From contig JBCAQO010000004.1 of the NCBI GenBank assembly GCA_039111635.1, forward strand, positions 3,100,001 through 3,164,000: a stretch of DNA of 64,000 nt. Direction: 5' to 3'. Positions 58,685 through 64,000 of this stretch are shown here, piece after piece. Made by a program: the position numbers and the translations under genes. The DNA comes from Heterobasidion occidentale (Eukaryota > Basidiomycota > Agaricomycetes > Russulales > Bondarzewiaceae). The notes under the pieces were generated by a model, which searched no databases, was not told the origin of the DNA, and saw only the letters and a list, made by a program, of their open reading frames with translations. Within the stretch, counting starts at the first letter, position 1. Each line of letters begins with the position of its first letter.

Positions 58685-59272
58685 AAGAGGTGTGCGTATG
58701 CTGTCTTTGTGAGGGGAAGGTTGATTGACCTACACGCAGAGTGCAGGGCGCCGTTGCAAATCAAGGACAAAATCAGTTTTCAATTTCCCTGCTCTGTCGT
58801 CTTGAAATCTCTCTGCTATGTCGTTTTGCAATCTCTCTGCTATGTCGTTTTGAAATCTCCCTGCTATGTCGTTCCGTATGCTGCATTCCATACGCATTGT
58901 ATAAGATTGTTATAGGCCGATAGACGTCTTGTATGCTATAATGATAAGTTGTTTGGCGCTTAGATTCAAATCGCGTGTAGGTGCCAAAGCTTCCAGGCTG
59001 AGCGCTGGGGCGCTGAGGCCTGGAGAGCTTGGCGTAGGCCTCGTTGTTCAATGAGAGTGCATCGTATAGGAACAGTCCATGCTCTCCGGCCATCCCAGCA
59101 GCTCCCAGCAGCCTCCTCTCTAAAAACGGACCCTCCAATCCATTACATCTTGCTTCACGGCGCCGACATCCCGTCTCGCTATCCCTCTTTCCCCTACATA
59201 CTGCCACTGAAGTACTGAAGGCCAGAGAGTCTCACTCACCGCCTTTTCGTCATGGTGCAGACCTGCTCAGGC
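58685..59272. other. Convergent 3' flanks, minisatellite-bearing
   Basis: Contains the 24 bp tandem repeat listed next. No gene is seen. Confidence 0.5.
58779..58876. repeat. 24 bp tandem repeat, four copies
   Basis: Unit reads approximately aaatctctctgctatgtcg then ttttg. Three copies are near-identical (58805-58876) and a leading fourth has a few changes and a short deletion. It lies in the 3' flank shared by two convergent genes. Confidence 0.85.
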
Positions 59273-61611
59273 CTAAGTGAAGGCGAAGCACCATGCCTTT
59301 GCTTGCGCTACAGGCCTCGTCCGGACGCCACGCAATAAATCCAGAAAACGTACAAACACATCGCTTTCGTTGGCTTCATACTGACCGAGCGCGACGCTCT
59401 CGCTCCTCCGCTCTTCAGCGTACATTTTCTCGTCAACAATTTCCTCCTCTGGCGAGCTCCCTCCATCACCCCTTCCTCCATGGGCATGACTACGATCGCC
59501 CAGCCTCTCGACCATCCATCCGTGCGCCTTGCGGATTGGCACGGGCGCATCGAACAGCTCGTCCATGGCCTCCAGCGGAATGCCCTTCGTCTCTGGAAGG
59601 ACGAAGTAGACGTAGGGAACGGCGAGCACCATGAGACTTCCAAAAAAGATGTACACGCCATAGTCCATCTTGGCGAACATCTGCGGCGTGGCCCGAGCAA
59701 TGGCAAAGTTGTACAGCCAGTTGCTGGCGGCCATGCACGCTTGGCCGACGGTCCGACTCTGCTGCGGGAAAATTTCAGCGCCGACGCTGTATGACATCAG
59801 GGTTCAGAACAGAACAAGAACATTGTCAGTTGGGTGATGGCCACGTACACCCAAGGCGTCCCGTTCCATGATGTGGAATAGAAAATTGTCCAGAGATAGA
59901 AAGCAACGAGGGCTGAGATTCCTCCTCCTTTCAGACCATCGGTCGCATGCTTATGCTTGACGTCTGCAATTTTGATGTACGCGCCAATCCAGAACATAGA
60001 AATTGCACCGCCAGTCGCCCCAGTCATGAGAATTATTCTCCGGCCGAAGTGATCGATGAAGAACAGGATCCAGACGATGGCGCCAATCGTTTTGATGATG
60101 CCAAACACGCCTGTGGTGAGAAGGGACGTGCTGGTTCCCGTGATACCAATGGATCTAAATATTGTTGGAGAGTAATCTGAAGGGGTACGAGGTGAGACAT
60201 CTAGGATGCAAACATGGCAGAAGAGCTTATCCTCACAATTTACTGCGTTGATTCCTGATGATTATTTACCATCAGCCAACTGTACAAAGAGGTGCTAACG
60301 AGGACTGACCCGATCCATTTTGGAACGCAAACAAGCTTGAACCAAGCAACACTCGTTTGAATATATTACCGACCATGAAGGTCTCCCTGAAGGGCCCCCA
60401 GAAACTAGTTCCGACGAGAGCCCGTTCGTGCTCTAGCTGAGTCTCCATCGCAGACATCTCTTCTATCACATATGTGTGTGATGGAGGTAGATTGCGAATT
60501 TTGCATAGGTTTCGCATGGCGTCCTCTTTGTCACCGTGTTCAAGCAGCCAACGAGGGGATTCAATGAGCGTCAGAGAACCGATGAGAAGCAAACCACCCG
60601 GAACCAGCTGAATGGCAAAAGGAATGAGCCATTGTCCTACGTGAACCCGTCAATATCCTCTCTTCCGACCCGCCTACGGGGTCTGCGTTCGTGACCAGGT
60701 CGAGCACTCACGATGCGAAGGGGCCATATTCCGATCGACGCCGAAGTTAATCCAAAACCCAACGATGCCGCCAATCTGCCATCCCAGCTCGTATAGACCC
60801 ACAAGTTGGCCCCGAATACTCGACGGCGCGATCTCAGCGATGTACATCGGCGCGAGGTTCGACGCGCTGCCGATAGCGGCGCCCGCGAGCACGCGCCCAG
60901 CGTACATCGGCCCCAGCCCCGTATGGTGCGACGCGGTGCACATGATCGCCGACGCGACGCAGAAGATGGCGGCCGCGACGAAGAGGCCCCATTTGCGCCC
61001 GAAGAAGTAGCCCAGCGGGTATCCGAAGAGCGACCCAAAGAAGGCGCCGGCTTGGTAGGTCGAGACGACGTTTGCACTTGTCGTCGCGGAGAGCGTGCCG
61101 AATTCGTTCGTGAAGGATTTGAGGGCCATCGTGCCGCCGATAAAGGCAGAGTCATATCTGTATTTCGAGTGCGTCAGACGCTGTCAGACAATGACCTATG
61201 AAATTGCTAGACGGCGCTGCAAGCGCATATCGAAGGAAACATCCAGGTCAAAGAACAACACGGATCGGCCGTTTTATCTCTCGCTGGACGGCATTGAATC
61301 CCTCACGCCCCCCAAAAGAAACTCAGGAAGAAAAGGGAAAAACGGAGAGCGTTATCTGCGATTTCGGGACGAAACAGGACAAGGAAGGGGAGATTGACAC
61401 ATAGAAGGGAAGTTTATGAAGGTTTGTGGGCGAGGCGAAGGGGGGCACGGCCGGAGCTTGCAGAGCGATTGCGGGGTAATATGAGATTTTGACAACAAAC
61501 TCACCCAATCACCATTGAAGCACATGCCGCGGTGCTAGCAAGCGACCACACCCTCCAGTTGTATACCGCTTTCGGCGTAGGCCTGTCCTCGACACGACGG
61601 AGGTTGACCAT
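59273..61611 (-). CDS. MFS sugar (hexose-type) transporter
   Basis: Plasma-membrane proton-sugar symporter of the sugar-porter family, about 530 residues. Start at 61611 (MVNLRRVEDRPTPKAVYNWR). Family motifs in order: YDSAFIGGT in TM1 region, GYFFGRKWGLF loop (GRK), AGRVLAGAAIG, APMYIAEIAPSSIRGQLVGL (the RG and PxxxAE signature), LYELGWQIGGIVGFWINF, ESPRWLL (about 60550), FAFQNGSGINAVNYYSP with an 18 nt exon (60237-60254), DHFGRRIILMTGA (about 60040), and the end motif VLPETKGIPLEAMDELF (about 59580). A Ser/Asp-rich cytosolic tail follows. Introns are short and every junction keeps frame; no frameshift is needed. Its position beside a GH79 hydrolase suggests uptake of released sugars, by inference. 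Confidence 0.92.
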
Positions 61612-62149
61612 GGGGGCGAAAGACAGCGATTGACCGTGACGGGGTTGGGATGAAAACAGGGCCTTTGAACGAACAGAATCTAGTCACTATTGGGTGCAAT
61701 CAAATAAATTTATTCATGGGTCCGACTGCAGCGCTCATCTGCTGACCCTCCACCAACTTCGGGAACGTGAACTTCGAGCCCTGTCGATAATGCACGGATC
61801 TTTTAGAAATATCTACTAGCGAGGCACCACCATGGTTGTAGGCGCACATCAAGAAAACGCTGCCATGGTGCAATCCATCCAATCAAGCAGGTCCTTCTAT
61901 CACGTAATCCCTTCTGTCTGGCACCTGAGCTTGATTTTCCTGTGGTACAGCTAGGCTGGTACATGCCAACTTTTCCTGCATGGGATGTGCGTGTAGTGGA
62001 GGCATCTCATACCACAATAATACAAAGTGTGTAGCTTTCCATCCAGAATGCTCTGATGCACGGATTTATCTCAAGCAGCAATACACAATTTCAATTGTCG
62101 GACATCAAACTGTGCGAAAGGGTCTATCAGATACCACCACCAGGAATTG
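61612..62149. other. Divergent promoter region
   Basis: Presumed shared promoter of the sugar transporter and the methyltransferase. No gene is seen. Confidence 0.45.
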
Positions 62150-63285
62150 ATGATGGCGAACACAAATTTCCCGGAAAACCTCTCCATCTCGCCTTCATGG
62201 CACCCACAAACCATCTTCACCGCGCCCGTCACTCCAGCCGACCCCCACATCTCCCATAACGCCTTCGACGCGTCCGCCCAAGCAGCCGCGATCGAAAAAT
62301 ATGGCATCGCGGGCAGAGTCTGGTATTCGTCCTGCTATTCGCCCGACACGCCTCCGATGAGTGACATACTGCCTGCATAATCCCCGTCGCCCCAGGGAAG
62401 CCGCGTATCTGCTCACCCTCTACTTGAACGCACCGCCTTCGCACGCGTTTGATCCCCCGTTCGATCCCCATGGGGCATCGCAGCTGACCGTCGTCGAGCT
62501 CGGCTCCGGCACCGGAATCGTGGGCTTGAAGCTCTCAGAGAGACTCGCGCTGACGCGCACGGACTCAAGCCATCTCGTCGTGCTGACCGACCTTCCAGAA
62601 GTGTGCCCACTGCTGCAGGAAAATCTGCAGCAGCACGCAGCCTTGACAGAGCGCGATGTGTGGGTGCGCGCGCTCCCGTGGGGGAGCAGGGCACACGCCG
62701 ACACGCTTGCGGGGAATTAGGTCTGCGAGCAGATCCGCCAGATGCACGCCCGCGCTATCCAACGCACATCGTCTGCAGCGACCTGGTACGTGTGTCCAGC
62801 ATTCTCGCAATGTGTAGGTGCCCGTAACAGAAACGACTGCACACCCACAGGTCTACTTCCCAGAGCTTCTCGCGCCCCTCCTTCGCACGCTCCTCCATCT
62901 CACATCTCCGCCGTTCGTCCCTGTTTCAGCGTCATCTCTTCTGTCCCCGCCCGAAGTGATTATATCGTACAAAATCCGGTCTCTGTCGAAAGAAACCCCC
63001 TTCTGGAGCGCCTTTGGCCTCTGGTTCACGTTCACGCCTGTGCTCACATCGCCGTCTCCTTCCACGTCGCCAGACCTCTCATGGAAACGTTTCGGGGCAT
63101 CTGCGGATGCGTTCATTCTGATCGCGCATCGTCGGCCCGAGTCGATGCGATGGCCCGTGCCAGAGGACGATGCTGAGCTCCTTGGCGGGGTAGGTGCGTG
63201 TGGGATGTCGGGGAGGAAGAGCGACGATGCGTTCGAGGTCATGTTATTGATGCAGATCGACGACGGCGACGGCGAAGAAGCGTAG
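62150..63285 (+). CDS. METTL21-like protein lysine methyltransferase
   Basis: Class I SAM-dependent methyltransferase of the METTL21/EFM (Methyltransf_16) group, which mostly methylates lysines of translation factors or chaperones; target unknown. The start is at 62150 or 62153. Exon 1 ends within AGRVW, joined by a roughly 60 nt intron to EAAYLLTLYL. Motifs: SAM motif I VVELGSGTGIVGLKL (about 62490), acidic loop VVLTDLPEVCPLLQENL (about 62590), the motif CSDLV-YFPELLAPLLRTL spanning the next intron (DxxYF), and a C-terminal helix ending DDGDGEEA. The frame is broken at the GGGG run at 62711-62714, where family frame needs one more G to reach ELGLRADPPD. With that accepted the protein is about 330 residues. 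Confidence 0.82.
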
Positions 63286-63639
63286 ATACAAAATGAAAGA
63301 AATATCGATCTAGACAGATATAGACCGAGTCGAGTGCAGAGTTCTAGAGTGCCTCGCGAACGTATATAGCGCAGCTGCGGGCTTGCACTGTGCAGCGTGT
63401 ATCCTCTGCAATGCTGTCGGCGTCCGCGAGCACTGGCACAAAGGTCTTCCGCTCGCTGGCTCGCTGGTGCAAATGCCGACAGCATCGTCGAATGGTCATG
63501 GGAGGGGGCGCATTCATGTGATCATGGCGCCGTGCGGCCGCCTCTTATACCCGGTCCCCCTCTCGGAATACCCATTCCCCACAACTTCATGCATTGAACG
63601 CTCAACCGCCTCCTCTCGAACCACCAGCATCCATCGACC
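63286..63639. other. Intergenic, likely promoter of carrier gene
   Basis: No gene is seen. Separates two genes on the same strand. Confidence 0.45.
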
Positions 63640-64000
63640 ATGGCAGCACAATCAAAGCCGGTACAGCAGCAGCAGCTCACCGCGTTCGGCTACGCCCTCG
63701 CCGGAGCTCTCGGTGGCTGCTTCAGCAATGCGTGAGTTTCGGCTCGCTCCTGAAGATGTGTCGTACTCATTTCGAACAGTATCGTGTACCCACTAGATAC
63801 GTGAGTCCTGCTCGAGAGTCGTGGTCGAAACGATGCCGGGTGCTCAATCATCCTATAGGATCAAGACTCGGATTCAGGCTGCTAATGTCGACGATAAAGC
63901 GGACGGGAGCCCCGCGGACCTCTCTGTCACAGGCCTCCTCGCCCGCATCTTCAAAGAAGAAGGCGTAGCAGGATACTACAGAGGATTCGGAGCGACGATG
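63640..64000 (+). CDS. Mitochondrial-carrier family protein, 5' part
   Basis: N-terminal part of a solute carrier (SLC25) protein, cut by the window end. Starts at 63640 (MAAQSKPVQQQQLTAFGYAL), TM1 is AGALGGCFSNAIVYPLDT, and the signature PLDTIKTRIQ (P-x-[DE]-x-x-[KR]) is built across two introns (a 21 nt middle exon TATCGTGTACCCACTAGATAC plus flanks). The loop NVDDKADGSPADLSVTGLL precedes the second-helix motif EEGVAGYYRGFGATM. The N-terminus and Ala/Gly-rich TM1 recall the peroxisomal adenine-nucleotide transporter (ANT1), but the substrate sites are beyond the window. Confidence 0.85.

Noticed and set aside
55025..61611. Polysaccharide utilisation locus in the bacterial sense
   Set aside because: A hydrolase and a transporter lie near each other, but on the same strand with an unrelated small gene between and no shared regulator seen; treated as neighbourhood only.
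1..64000. CRISPR array, prophage or bacterial operon
   Set aside because: No regularly spaced repeats, no phage genes, and intron-rich eukaryotic genes throughout.

Overview
The window looks like nuclear DNA of a filamentous basidiomycete, most likely an Agaricomycete. Genes are broken by many 50-70 nt GT-AG introns, and the protein set includes a GATA factor of the NsdD/ASD-4 type, a GH79 hydrolase, a fungal TauD-type dioxygenase, XRN1, mitochondrial Lon and GMP synthase. Proline-, serine- and alanine-rich low-complexity regions are common. No operons, CRISPR arrays or bacterial signals are visible.

Layout. 1-11.4 kb is an accessory, repeat-rich segment. It holds the 5' part of a Cys-rich gene, two paralogous APH-fold kinase genes (one split by a 1,073 bp LTR-like insertion with a 7 bp target duplication), two diverged copies of a small zinc-ribbon locus that flank the kinase pair, a poly(A)-tailed retroposed sequence with a 13 bp target duplication, and two intron-containing tRNA-Glu(CTC) genes. 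11.7-32 kb is gene-dense housekeeping DNA: a long low-complexity protein (-), GMP synthase GUA1 (+), mitochondrial Lon (-), XRN1 (-) and a TauD-family dioxygenase (+). 34.6-37.6 kb is an NsdD-like GATA regulator (-), followed by about 5 kb without a recognisable gene. 42.6-64 kb holds an unknown gene, a membrane protein, a PX-PB1 protein, an F-box protein, a GH79 hydrolase, a small unknown gene, a sugar transporter, a METTL21-like methyltransferase and the start of a mitochondrial-carrier gene cut by the window edge.

Functional themes are ordinary: GTP synthesis, mitochondrial protein quality control, mRNA decay, developmental transcription control and plant-polysaccharide use (GH79 next to a sugar transporter, with one small gene between). 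These genes are not evidently one pathway.

A key caution is that at least ten conserved positions in eight or more genes need a single-base indel to keep the family reading frame, often next to a homopolymer. This looks more like residual consensus error than real gene loss. It means that gene models here should be built from protein homology rather than from open frames alone. I found no convincing undescribed multi-gene system; the best leads are the duplicated kinase/zinc-ribbon locus and the microexon 5' end of XRN1.
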